This document shows, piece after piece, positions 1 through 6,403 of a stretch of DNA of 6,403 bases (its first letter is position 1; the number at the start of each line of letters is the position of its first letter). The translations under genes were made by a program, and so were the position numbers. A model generated the notes under the pieces. That model did no database searches. It was not told where the DNA came from and saw only the letters and a program-made list of their open reading frames with translations. The stretch is from Acidobacteriota bacterium (GTDB lineage Bacteria > Acidobacteriota > Vicinamibacteria > Vicinamibacterales > CAVVIG01), in contig JACPZV010000424.1 in assembly GCA_016195295.1 (NCBI GenBank), positions 1-6,403 of the forward strand. Reading direction: 5' to 3'.

Positions 1-1719
1 AGGCCGTCGCTCTCCGAGGCGTGGCGCGCGCTGCTGCTCATTTCGGGCAGCGTCGCGGAAGACCGGTTCTGGAGCGAGACGTGGACGTCCGCCGATCGCG
101 TGCTCGGCCAGCTCACCGACTGGTTCAGGGCGTCGCGCGCCGTCCGCGCGATTGAAGTCGACGAAGGCTGGTCCGACGATCGCGACATCAGCGTGTTCGT
201 CGGGCGCTGGGCGTGGCTCGACGTGCGCGCGCTCGTCGAAGATCACGGCGCCGGGAAATCGCTCGTCCGGATCGGCATGAACCTCCGCCCGACGACGTTC
301 GGGATCGTCACGGCGCTCGGCCTCGGCTTGGCGCTCTTCGTCGGCGCCGCCGCCGGCCTCGCCCTGACGCTGCCCGTGGCCGGGAGGACCGTGGCCGTGT
401 TCACGCTCGGCCTGGTCGCCGTCGTGGCGTGGCGGACGGCGCAGACGACCGCGATCGCGCGACGCGCGATCAAACGCGTGACCGTCGGCGCCGGCATGAT
501 CGCGCTGCGATCCGGGCCGGCGCACGGGCCGCTGCTCGCGCCGGCCCGTCTCTGGGGCTACGGCTTGCGCAGCGCGATCATCTTCGTCGTCATGATCCTG
601 TCGCTCGGCGCCGGGACGTTCATGTTGCGCGAGGCGGCCACCGGCCCCGTCATCGGCGGACGCAAGGGATTCGCCGGCGACTACGGGCCGGCGATGGAAG
701 CGTGGCTCGACGCGCCCGGCGGCGTCGCCGTCTCAACCAATGGCGACGTCTTCATCGCCGACTCGAACAACGACGTGATCCGCCGCGTCGACGCGCGCAA
801 CAACATCGTGACCGTCGCCGGCAACCACGACCTGGGCAGCGGGTTCTCGGGCGACAACGGGCCGGCGATCCTGGCGCAACTGGACACGCCGGACGGCGTC
901 GATCTCGCGCCGGACGGCGACGTCATCGTGGCCGACTCGCACAACGACCGCATTCGCCGCGTGGATCGGCCCACCGGCATCATCACGACCGTCGCCGGGT
1001 CCGGCGACAACGGCTACGACGGCGACGAAAAGCCCGCGACCGAGGCGGCGTTGAACACGCCGAGCGCCATCGCGGTGGATCTCCGGAACGGCAACATCTA
1101 CATCGCGGACACGTTGAACTATCGCATCCGCATGGTCGACGCGAAGACCGGATTGATCCACACCGTCGCCGGCGACGGCACGCCGGGCGAAGGCCAGAGC
1201 GTCGGCGACGGCGGGCCCGCAACGAGCGCGCACCTCAACATGCCGAGCGACGTCGAGCTCGATCAGCGGACCGGCGACCTCTACATCGCCGACATGCACC
1301 ACAACCGAATCCGGAAAGTGGACGCGCGGACGCACATCATCACGACCGTCGCGGGCAGCGGCGTGTGGGGCTACGAGGGCGACGATGGTCCGGCGACAGC
1401 CGCGCGCCTGGCGGGACCGGCGGGCATCGCGGTGGTGCCCGAGCCCGGCGGCAACGTGACGATTTTCATCGCCGACTACTACAACGGTCACGTCCGCGCG
1501 GTCGGGCCCGACGGCATCATTCGCGATCTGAGCGATGAGGGCCGCACGGCGTTCGGCGCGCCGACGCGCGTCGCCTTCGCCACCTCGGGACCGCGACGCG
1601 GGTGGCTTTACGTCACCGACTCGAGCGAAGACAAGGTGGTCCCGCTGATCATTCCGAAGATCGCGCCGAACCTCGTTCCGCCGCGACCGATCGCGCCGGC
1701 CCGGCGCGTGGGCGGATGA
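1..1719 (+). CDS. NHL-repeat membrane protein, 5' end outside window
   Basis: The frame is open from the first base to the TGA at 1717-1719 (572 residues visible), so the true start lies to the left. The GTG at 100 is only an internal candidate. The first ~95 residues are soluble and Trp/Arg-rich. Hydrophobic, probably membrane-spanning stretches lie at about 295-370, 385-435 and 565-625. From ~670 to 1524 there are five clear NHL-type repeats, each with a core like NGDVFIADSNNDVIRRVD followed by a TVAG strand and a Gly/Asp-rich linker of the GDxGPAxxAxL type. A weaker sixth repeat (~1549-1647) has LYVTDSSEDKV. NHL repeats are known to fold as beta-propellers used for binding. I infer an extracytoplasmic propeller anchored by the membrane segments. 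The N-terminal part may be the tail of a larger enzyme such as a GT2 glycosyltransferase, but that is a guess from memory. It ends 4 bases before the ABC transporter gene, implying co-transcription. Confidence 0.9.
   Translation, partial: RPSLSEAWRALLLISGSVAEDRFWSETWTSADRVLGQLTDWFRASRAVRAIEVDEGWSDDRDISVFVGRWAWLDVRALVEDHGAGKSLVRIGMNLRPTTFGIVTALGLGLALFVGAAAGLALTLPVAGRTVAVFTLGLVAVVAWRTAQTTAIARRAIKRVTVGAGMIALRSGPAHGPLLAPARLWGYGLRSAIIFVVMILSLGAGTFMLREAATGPVIGGRKGFAGDYGPAMEAWLDAPGGVAVSTNGDVFIADSNNDVIRRVDARNNIVTVAGNHDLGSGFSGDNGPAILAQLDTPDGVDLAPDGDVIVADSHNDRIRRVDRPTGIITTVAGSGDNGYDGDEKPATEAALNTPSAIAVDLRNGNIYIADTLNYRIRMVDAKTGLIHTVAGDGTPGEGQSVGDGGPATSAHLNMPSDVELDQRTGDLYIADMHHNRIRKVDARTHIITTVAGSGVWGYEGDDGPATAARLAGPAGIAVVPEPGGNVTIFIADYYNGHVRAVGPDGIIRDLSDEGRTAFGAPTRVAFATSGPRRGWLYVTDSSEDKVVPLIIPKIAPNLVPPRPIAPARRVGG
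670..1647 (+). repeat. Tandem NHL repeats (five clear, one degenerate)
   Basis: Protein-level repeats of about 47-60 residues start near 685, 856, 1027, 1210 and 1384, with a degenerate one near 1549. Shared elements are an Asn/Asp-Gly turn, an (Y/F/V)IAD strand, an (I/V)R(R/K/M)VD strand and (T)VAG. Similarity persists in the DNA: the 18-base word CATCATCACGACCGTCGC occurs in both repeat 2 (~978) and repeat 4 (~1336). This fits internal duplication within the coding sequence, not a separate repeat element. Blade count (five or six) is inferred from the repeats and not proven. Confidence 0.85.
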
Positions 1720-1723
1720 ACGC

Positions 1724-3586
1724 ATGAGCGATCCGATCCAGGCCGACCGCCAGGCGCCGCTCTTCTTCTGGACGCTCGGCTTCCTGCGTCCGTATCAGCG
1801 TCGCGTGGGGTTGCTTGCGGCGCTGGGGCTCGCGGAAGTCGGACTGGGCGCGCTGCAGCCGTGGCCGCTCAAAGTCGTCATCGACTACGTCCTCGAGCGC
1901 CCGCCGCAGCCGCTGCCCGAGCCGTTCGCGCGCTGGCTCGCCGCGGTTCACGGCGGCAACCTCCTCCTCCTGCTCGTGATGCTCGTCGTTGCCGGCATCG
2001 TCGTGCAGATCGCGAACCAGTTCGTCTCGGCCTTCGGCACCCAAGTCCAGGTGGACACGGGCCAGCGGATGGTCTACGACCTGCGCTACAAGCTGTTCCA
2101 GCATCTGCAGGCACTCGGCCTCCACCATCACATCGCCACGAGCACGGGCGACGCGGTGTACCGCGTCGATGTGGACGCCTACGCGATCGAGAACCTCGTG
2201 ATGAGCGGGCTGTTTCCGCTCGCGACGTCGGTCATCACGCTCGCGGTGATGTTTATCGTCCTGCTGAAGCTCGACGTCACGGTCGCGCTGCTCTCGCTCA
2301 CGGTCGTGCCGTTCCTGTTCGTCTGCCTGCGCTACTACACCTCGACGATGGTCACTCGCGAGGAACGCGTGAAAGAGCTCGAGTCGAAGTTGATCGAGCG
2401 GCTGTACGAGACGTTCTCCGCGATCCGGCTCGTCAAGGGCTTCGCGCGCGAGCCGTACGAAGTGGACCGCTACGCGCACGCCGGCAATCGCACGATGGAC
2501 GCCCGCATCGCGCTGACGTGGCAGCAGTCCCTGTTCTCCGTCGTGGTCACGACGATCACGATCCTCGGCACGGCGCTCGTGCTGGTCGTCGGCGGCCTGC
2601 ACGTCGTGCGCAGGCAGATGACGATCGGCGACCTGACCATCGTGATCGCGTATCTCGGCGCGGTGTACGGACCGTTGTCGGCGATCGCCCACACGACCGG
2701 CCAGCTCCAGGGCGCGCTCGCCGGCGCCAAGCGCGTGCGTTCGGTGTTTGCCATGCTCCCGGAAACCGTCGACGCGCCGGACTCGGTCGACGCCACGACC
2801 GTGACGGGCGACGTCCGCTTCGAGGACGTCGGGTTCACGTATCCGTCCGGCGCGCACGTGCTCCACGACATCACCTTCGACGCGCACCCGGGGCAGATGA
2901 TCGCGCTCGTCGGCCTCACCGGCGCGGGCAAGACGACGCTCGTCAGCCTCATCCCGCGGTTCTTCGACGCGACGGTCGGCCGGGTGCTGATCGACGGCCT
3001 CGACGTGCGGCGGTACCGCGTGCGATCGCTGCGCGAACAGATCGCGATCGTGCTGCAGGATCCGGTGTTGTTCTCCGGCACGATCGCGGAGAACCTGCGC
3101 TACGGCCGGCTCGACGCGACGGCGGAGGAGATCGAGCAGGCCGCGCGCGCGGCGCACGCGCACGAGTTCATCGCGCGCCTGCCGAAGGGCTACGACACCG
3201 AGATCGCCGAGGCCGGCGGCAGCCTCTCTGGCGGCGAGCGCCAGCGCCTGAGCGTCGCCCGCGCCATCATCAAGAACGCGCCGATCCTGATCCTCGACGA
3301 GCCGACCTCGTCTCTGGATGCGATCTCGGAAGAGATCGTGTTCGCCGCGCTGCGCCGCCTGCGCGCCGGCCGCACGACGATCGTCATCGCCCATCGCCTG
3401 TCCACGGTGCGGGACGCCGACAGCATCCTGGTGCTCGACGGCGGCCTGATCGCCGCGCAGGGACGGCATGAGGAGCTGTTGAAGAGCAGCCAGTTGTACC
3501 GGCGGATGTGCGCGCGGTTGTCGATCGGCAAATCGCTGGACGATCCGGAGACCGTCGACGAGCTGATTCAGGCGGCAAGACAATGA
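1724..3586 (+). CDS. ABC transporter, fused permease and ATPase (MsbA-like exporter)
   Basis: This 620-residue protein is the usual length for a half-transporter that works as a homodimer in the inner membrane and pumps lipids, glycolipids, peptides or drugs outward using ATP. The membrane domain covers residues ~15-330, with hydrophobic helices near 28-46, 78-98, 157-180, 184-204, 268-290 and 300-325. The ATPase domain shows Walker A GLTGAGKTT (397-405), Q-loop Gln445 in VLQDP, an exporter-type X-loop TEIAEAGG (492-499), signature LSGGERQR (501-508), Walker B ILILDEP (521-527), D-loop SSLD (529-532) and the switch His557. All key ATPase residues are intact, so it should be active. ATG 1724 follows the previous stop by 4 bases, with a weak purine-rich GGGCGGA upstream. 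Family assignment is firm. The substrate is unknown; neighbouring glycosyltransferases suggest a glycolipid or glycan intermediate. Confidence 0.96.
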   Translation: MSDPIQADRQAPLFFWTLGFLRPYQRRVGLLAALGLAEVGLGALQPWPLKVVIDYVLERPPQPLPEPFARWLAAVHGGNLLLLLVMLVVAGIVVQIANQFVSAFGTQVQVDTGQRMVYDLRYKLFQHLQALGLHHHIATSTGDAVYRVDVDAYAIENLVMSGLFPLATSVITLAVMFIVLLKLDVTVALLSLTVVPFLFVCLRYYTSTMVTREERVKELESKLIERLYETFSAIRLVKGFAREPYEVDRYAHAGNRTMDARIALTWQQSLFSVVVTTITILGTALVLVVGGLHVVRRQMTIGDLTIVIAYLGAVYGPLSAIAHTTGQLQGALAGAKRVRSVFAMLPETVDAPDSVDATTVTGDVRFEDVGFTYPSGAHVLHDITFDAHPGQMIALVGLTGAGKTTLVSLIPRFFDATVGRVLIDGLDVRRYRVRSLREQIAIVLQDPVLFSGTIAENLRYGRLDATAEEIEQAARAAHAHEFIARLPKGYDTEIAEAGGSLSGGERQRLSVARAIIKNAPILILDEPTSSLDAISEEIVFAALRRLRAGRTTIVIAHRLSTVRDADSILVLDGGLIAAQGRHEELLKSSQLYRRMCARLSIGKSLDDPETVDELIQAARQ

Positions 3587-3590
3587 GAGA
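3585..3590 (+). promoter_or_regulatory. Ribosome binding site for the gene at 3597
   Basis: GAGAGA lies 6 bases before ATG 3597 and overlaps the stop codon of the ABC transporter gene. It supports ATG 3597 over the ATG at 3583, which is in another frame and opens only a short out-of-frame reading. Placement is typical of translational coupling within an operon. Confidence 0.5.
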
Positions 3591-3596
3591 GTTCAG

Positions 3597-4715
3597 ATGC
3601 GCATTCTCTTCGCGGGCATCATCGCCCGCTATCCTTTTGGCGGCGTCACGTGGTGCTCCCTCATGTACCTTCTGGGCCTGCGCGCGCTCGGACATGACGT
3701 CTTCTACATCGAGGACACGGGCGAGTGTGTCTACGATCCGGTGCTGAACACGCGCGCGACGGATCCCACGTACGGCACGACCTACATCCACGACGCGCTG
3801 GCCCCGTTCGGACTCGGCGACCGCTGGTCGTTCGTCAACTACGACGGCAGCTACCACGGCAAGAGCGCGGACGAGGTCCGGCGGTTCGCCGCCGACGCCG
3901 ATCTGTTCATCAACCTCTCGGGCGGATCCTGGTTCTGGCGCGACGAGTACGCGCGCATTCCGCGCAAGGTCTTCGTCGACTCCGATCCCGCGTTCACGCA
4001 GCTCGCCATCGCGAAGGCCGAGCCGTGGTACGTCGAGTTCTTCCGTCGCTTCGATCGCCTCTTCACCTTTGGTGCGAACGTCGGAACCCCGGCCTCGCCT
4101 ATTCCGACCGGCGAGTTCACGTGGCGCAAGACGTGGCAGCCGATTACGCTGGACGACTGGCGCACGACCACGACGCCGCATGACCGCTTCACCAGCGTCA
4201 TGACCTGGCAGATCGAGAGCTTTACGGACATCGGCGGCAACAAGGATCAGGAGTTCGTGAAGTTCATCGAGCTGCCGGCGAAGACGTCGCAGCGTTTCGA
4301 GCTGGCCATCAACGGCCCGCAGACGCTGCTGCGCCGGTACGGCTGGGATACCGTGGACGCGATGGAGGTCTCGCGCACGCCGGACGGGTACCGTGCGTTC
4401 ATCCAGGGGTCGAAAGCGGAATTCGGCGTCGCGAAACATACCTACGTGGAGAACCGCACCGGCTGGTTCAGCGATCGGACCGAGTGCTATCTCGCGTCGG
4501 GGCGCCCCGCGCTCGTGCAGGACACCGGATGGACCGCGCACGTGCCGGCGGGCGAAGGCCTGCTCGCCTTCTCCACCGCAGACGAGGCGCTCGCCGGAAT
4601 CGATCGCATCAACAGCCACTACGACCGCCACGCGCGCCGCGCGAGCGAAATCGCGCGCGAGCACTTCGACGCCAAAAGAGTCCTGACAAAGTTGCTCGAC
4701 GAGGCCGGCACATGA
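3597..4715 (+). CDS. GT-B-like glycosyltransferase, poorly characterised family
   Basis: This is a complete 372-residue soluble protein. The N-terminus MRILFAGIIA followed by a Gly-Gly loop in FGGVTW (14-19) and LGHDVFYIED is the usual first beta-strand and helix of a GT-B Rossmann domain. A second Rossmann-like domain follows at about residues 195-370, ending in a donor-site-like region with SDRTECYLASGRPALVQDTG (292-311). There a Glu (296) and the ASGRP turn sit where GT-B enzymes contact the nucleotide sugar. The classic GT4 E-x7-E motif is not obvious, so it is not a standard GT4 enzyme. A CgeB-like or GT1-like relative is possible. No signal peptide or membrane segment is seen, so it is probably cytoplasmic or peripheral. 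It sits 10 bases after the ABC gene and 10 bases before a clear GT4 gene, which supports a role in building the same glycan. Acceptor and donor are unknown. Confidence 0.72.
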   Translation: MRILFAGIIARYPFGGVTWCSLMYLLGLRALGHDVFYIEDTGECVYDPVLNTRATDPTYGTTYIHDALAPFGLGDRWSFVNYDGSYHGKSADEVRRFAADADLFINLSGGSWFWRDEYARIPRKVFVDSDPAFTQLAIAKAEPWYVEFFRRFDRLFTFGANVGTPASPIPTGEFTWRKTWQPITLDDWRTTTTPHDRFTSVMTWQIESFTDIGGNKDQEFVKFIELPAKTSQRFELAINGPQTLLRRYGWDTVDAMEVSRTPDGYRAFIQGSKAEFGVAKHTYVENRTGWFSDRTECYLASGRPALVQDTGWTAHVPAGEGLLAFSTADEALAGIDRINSHYDRHARRASEIAREHFDAKRVLTKLLDEAGT

Positions 4716-4725
4716 CGGGTGCGGC

Positions 4726-5766
4726 GTGCTGAGAATCGCCCACATCGCGCCCGTCGCCACGTCGGTGCCGCCGCGCAAGTCCGGATCGGTCGAGACGATG
4801 ACGTGGCTCCTCACCGAGGGCCTCGTCGCCCGCGGTCACGACGTCACGCTGTTCGCCACCGCCGATTCGAAGACGAGCGCGAAGCTGAACGCGCTCTATC
4901 GGAGCGGCTACTGGCACGACCCGCACATGTGGCCGTGGGAGCTGTACGAGATGCTGAATCTCGCGGCCGCCGCCGAGCGCGCCTCGGAATTCGACGTCAT
5001 CCATTACGAGGCGGCCTACTACCCGATGTCGCTCGCCTTCACGCGCCTCTCGCCGACGCCGATCGTCCAGACGCTGCACCACTCGCCGACGACCGCCGAA
5101 TTGCAGCTGTGGTCGCGCTATCCCGAAGCGCCCTTCGTCGCGATTTCCAACGAGCAGGCCCGCCTGCTCAGCGGCCTGAACGTCGTCGGCACGGTGCTGC
5201 ACGGCGTCGACACGGCAAACTTCGTCTTCCGCGACCGGCCCGAGGACTATCTGCTGTTCCTCGGCCGTTTCACCGAAGGCAAGGGCGTGCTCCAGGCAAT
5301 CGAGATCGCCAAGCGCGTCGGCTTGCGTCTGATCCTCGCGGCCGCCGAGAACGAGTACTACCGCGAGCACATCGCGCCGCACGTCGACGGCCGGCGCATC
5401 ATCTACAACGGTGAAGCCGACAATCCGACGAAAGTCCGGCTCTTCGGCGGCGCGCGGGCGCTGCTCTATCCGATTCAGGCGCGTGAGCCGTTCGGGCTCG
5501 TGCTGGCCGAGGCGATGGCGTGCGGGACGCCGGTGGCCGCGCTCGATCGCGGCGCCGTCCGCGAGGTCGTCGACGACGGCGTCACGGGCGTCATCTTCGA
5601 GGATCTCGAGCAGATGGTGAACGACCTGCCGCGCGTCTTCGATCTCGATCGCCGCCGGGTCCGCGAGCGCGCGGTCGCCCGGTTCGGCGCGGACCGCATG
5701 GTCGACGAGTACGTGAAGGTCTACACGCGAATCGTGGAGGCGCATCGTGCCGCAGCCCGAACGTAG
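4726..5766 (+). CDS. Glycosyltransferase family 4 (GT-B fold)
   Basis: This 346-residue enzyme transfers a sugar from a nucleotide-sugar donor to a growing glycan or lipid acceptor. It has both halves of the GT-B fold. The N-terminal strand LRIAHIAPV and a glycine-containing loop (KSGSVETMTW, 18-27) precede ARGHDVTLFAT. The acceptor-domain cleft has QTLHHSP (115-121), and the linker has LHGVD (158-162). The donor domain starts with FLGRFTEGKG (178-187), whose Arg181 and Lys186 are the usual phosphate contacts, and carries the E-x7-E motif EPFGLVLAE (Glu254, Glu262) followed by AMACGTPV. Start GTG 4726 is the only usual start codon between the in-frame stop at 4684-4686 and the first conserved strand. 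It has no strong Shine-Dalgarno sequence, so coupling to the gene ending 10 bases upstream is likely. The end overlaps the next gene by 20 bases. Sugar specificity cannot be read from the sequence. Confidence 0.95.
   Translation: MLRIAHIAPVATSVPPRKSGSVETMTWLLTEGLVARGHDVTLFATADSKTSAKLNALYRSGYWHDPHMWPWELYEMLNLAAAAERASEFDVIHYEAAYYPMSLAFTRLSPTPIVQTLHHSPTTAELQLWSRYPEAPFVAISNEQARLLSGLNVVGTVLHGVDTANFVFRDRPEDYLLFLGRFTEGKGVLQAIEIAKRVGLRLILAAAENEYYREHIAPHVDGRRIIYNGEADNPTKVRLFGGARALLYPIQAREPFGLVLAEAMACGTPVAALDRGAVREVVDDGVTGVIFEDLEQMVNDLPRVFDLDRRRVRERAVARFGADRMVDEYVKVYTRIVEAHRAAART
5736..5740 (+). promoter_or_regulatory. Strong Shine-Dalgarno GGAGG for the PIG-L gene
   Basis: A GGAGG lies inside the end of the GT4 gene, 6 bases before GTG 5747. 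It is the best ribosome-binding site in the window and decides the start. Without it one would be tempted to start the deacetylase at GTG 5876, right at its first conserved strand. Confidence 0.75.
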
Positions 5767-5789
5767 CGCGCCGCCTTCGCGCGTGCCGC

Positions 5790-5870
5790 GCTCCGGCGAG
5801 CCCGGCCGCTCGCAGGATGGGCCGGCGAGCGAAGGCCGGAGCCTCTCAAACGAGCGAACACTCGCCGGCC
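5790..5870 (+). repeat. Overlapping GC-rich inverted and direct repeats at the 5' end of the PIG-L gene
   Basis: GCTCCGGC (5790-5797) pairs perfectly with GCCGGAGC (5835-5842). GGCCGGCGAG (5820-5829) pairs perfectly with CTCGCCGGCC (5861-5870). CCGGCGAGC occurs twice in direct orientation (5793-5801, 5822-5830), and CGAGCGAA occurs twice (5826-5833, 5851-5858). A compact 5-bp hairpin CGAGC/GCTCG lies at 5797-5812. The two long pairings interleave and so exclude each other in a simple fold. The region encodes the non-conserved N-terminal extension. Such short GC-rich repeats can arise by chance in this base composition. Confidence 0.5.
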
Positions 5871-6076
5871 GTACCGTGATCGCGATTTTCGCGCATCCCG
5901 ACGACGAGTCGCTCGCGTGCGGCGGCACGCTCGCCCGCCTCGCCGATGCCGGCGCGCGCGTGGTCCTGATCTGCGCCTCGCGAGGCGAACGGGGCTCCTT
6001 GAGCGACCGGGCCCTCCTCGAGGACGGCGATCTGGCCGGGGCGCGAGCGCGCGAGCTGCGCGAGGCGGCTCGAATT

Positions 6077-6089
6077 CTCGGCGTGGGTG
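6077..6089 (+). other. Frame-change junction in the PIG-L gene
   Basis: Conserved sequence read in the first frame runs through Leu-Gly-Val (CTC GGC GTG, 6077-6085). Conserved sequence in the second frame starts at Ala-Trp-Val-Pro (GCG TGG GTG, from 6081). The two overlap on GGCGTGG (6080-6086). From memory, relatives have about a dozen more residues between these points, including a Tyr/Asp-Arg/Glu-Asp-Gly element, so a loss of 3n+2 bases (about 40) would explain both the missing part and the frame change. Confidence 0.6.
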
Positions 6090-6403
6090 CCCGAGCTGCA
6101 CGAGGAGATCGTGAAAGCGATCCAGCAGTACCGGCCTGACGCCGTGATCACGTTCGCCGAGGACGGGCTCTACTGGCACCTGGATCACATCGGCGTGCAC
6201 GAGCGGACGTCGACAGCCGTGCGTTCGCTCGGCGCGGACGCGCCGCCGCTCTACTACGTGACGATGCCGCCCGGCGTCATGCGCGAGCTGATGGAAGCGG
6301 CCCACGCCAAGGGCGCCGCGCCGCCCGATTCCAGCTTCTGGGGCATCGCGCCCGACGTGTTCGGCCAGGGCGCGAAACCGCCGAGCTTCGTGATCGACGT
6401 GCG

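Larger units (their letters stand above)
5747..6403 (+). pseudogene. PIG-L/LmbE-type sugar N-deacetylase, frame broken, 3' end outside window
   Basis: PIG-L enzymes are Zn-dependent and remove the acetyl group from N-acetylglucosamine-type sugars on small molecules, lipids or glycans. From GTG 5747 the frame gives a Pro/Arg/Ser-rich extension (~40 residues), then VIAIFAHPDDES with the metal-binding HPDD motif (residues 50-53), CGGTLARLADAGARVVLICA, and REAARILGV, before running out of frame to a TGA at 6137-6139. The rest of the domain continues in the next frame from about 6084: WVPELHEEIVKAI, RPDAVITF, then YWHLDHIGVHER carrying the second metal-binding histidine motif. It stays open to the window edge, ending in SSFWGIAPDVFG and FVIDV. 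As written it yields a truncated 130-residue product lacking the third Zn ligand, so it should be inactive. The cause may be a real mutation or an assembly error. Family assignment is firm; pseudogene status is less certain. Confidence 0.82.

Noticed and set aside
213..1538. Second + strand frame inside the NHL gene (441 residues)
   Set aside because: It is extremely Arg-rich, as expected for a shifted frame of G+C-rich DNA, and lacks any motif.
733..1725. Minus-strand open frame of 330 residues with repeated Val/Asp/Arg patterns
   Set aside because: The periodicity only mirrors the NHL repeats on the other strand.
1649..3583. Long open frame on the minus strand (644 residues) opposite the ABC transporter
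   Set aside because: Its composition is Arg/Asp/Ala/His-rich with no recognisable domain, and it lies antisense to a gene with all ABC motifs intact. This is a common by-product of high G+C codon use.
3508..3747. Small + strand frame whose internal ATG at 3583 overlaps the ABC stop as ATGA
   Set aside because: The ATGA overlap looks like a coupled start, but that frame quickly ends inside the glycosyltransferase gene and encodes nothing recognisable; ATG 3597 gives the real protein.
3384..4814. Minus-strand open frame of 476 residues spanning the ABC end and the first glycosyltransferase
   Set aside because: It crosses two well-supported + strand genes, has low-complexity composition and shows no family motif.
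5790..5842. Possible intrinsic terminator from the inverted repeat after the GT4 gene
   Set aside because: There is no T-run after the stem, and the next gene with a strong ribosome-binding site has already started upstream of it.
4609..5928. Minus-strand open frame of 439 residues opposite the GT4 gene
   Set aside because: It is the codon-wise mirror of a canonical GT4 gene; no domain or start signal supports it.
6080..6090. Programmed ribosomal frameshift to join the two deacetylase halves
   Set aside because: There is no slippery run or obvious stimulatory site, and a shift alone would not restore the segment that seems to be missing between the halves.

Overview
This is a G+C-rich (by eye roughly two-thirds), densely coding stretch with every gene on the + strand. 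It looks like the inside of one long operon. The codon bias, the gene set (NHL-repeat membrane protein, ABC exporter, two glycosyltransferases, PIG-L deacetylase) and the wording of the proteins recall soil or environmental Acidobacteriota such as Vicinamibacteria. That taxonomic guess comes from memory and nothing diagnostic such as an rRNA gene is present.

Layout: (1) 1-1719 is the 3' part of a membrane protein that begins left of the window. It has about three transmembrane segments followed by a run of five clear NHL repeats and a sixth degenerate one, probably a beta-propeller. (2) 1724-3586 is a complete MsbA/LipA-type ABC half-transporter with fused membrane and ATPase domains. (3) 3597-4715 is a GT-B-like glycosyltransferase of a poorly characterised type. 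(4) 4726-5766 is a canonical GT4 glycosyltransferase. (5) From 5747 to the right edge is a PIG-L/LmbE-type sugar N-deacetylase whose reading frame is broken near 6084. The intact halves are in different frames, and a short segment expected in the family appears to be missing at the break. Spacers are 4, 10 and 10 bases, and the last pair overlaps by 20 bases. There is no promoter-sized gap, terminator, tRNA, mobile element or CRISPR array.

A reasonable reading is a pathway for making and exporting a glycosylated molecule. The glycosyltransferases build the glycan, the PIG-L enzyme removes an N-acetyl group from an amino sugar, the ABC protein moves the lipid-linked or small glycoconjugate across the inner membrane, and the NHL propeller may act outside the membrane as a binding or scaffold domain. 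The product cannot be named from this sequence.

The points most worth checking are the broken deacetylase with its microhomology-like junction, the repeat-rich N-terminal extension of the same gene, and the unusual fusion of membrane segments to an NHL propeller. I did not find convincing evidence of a wholly new system; the novelty is in the combination of genes and in the poorly described members.
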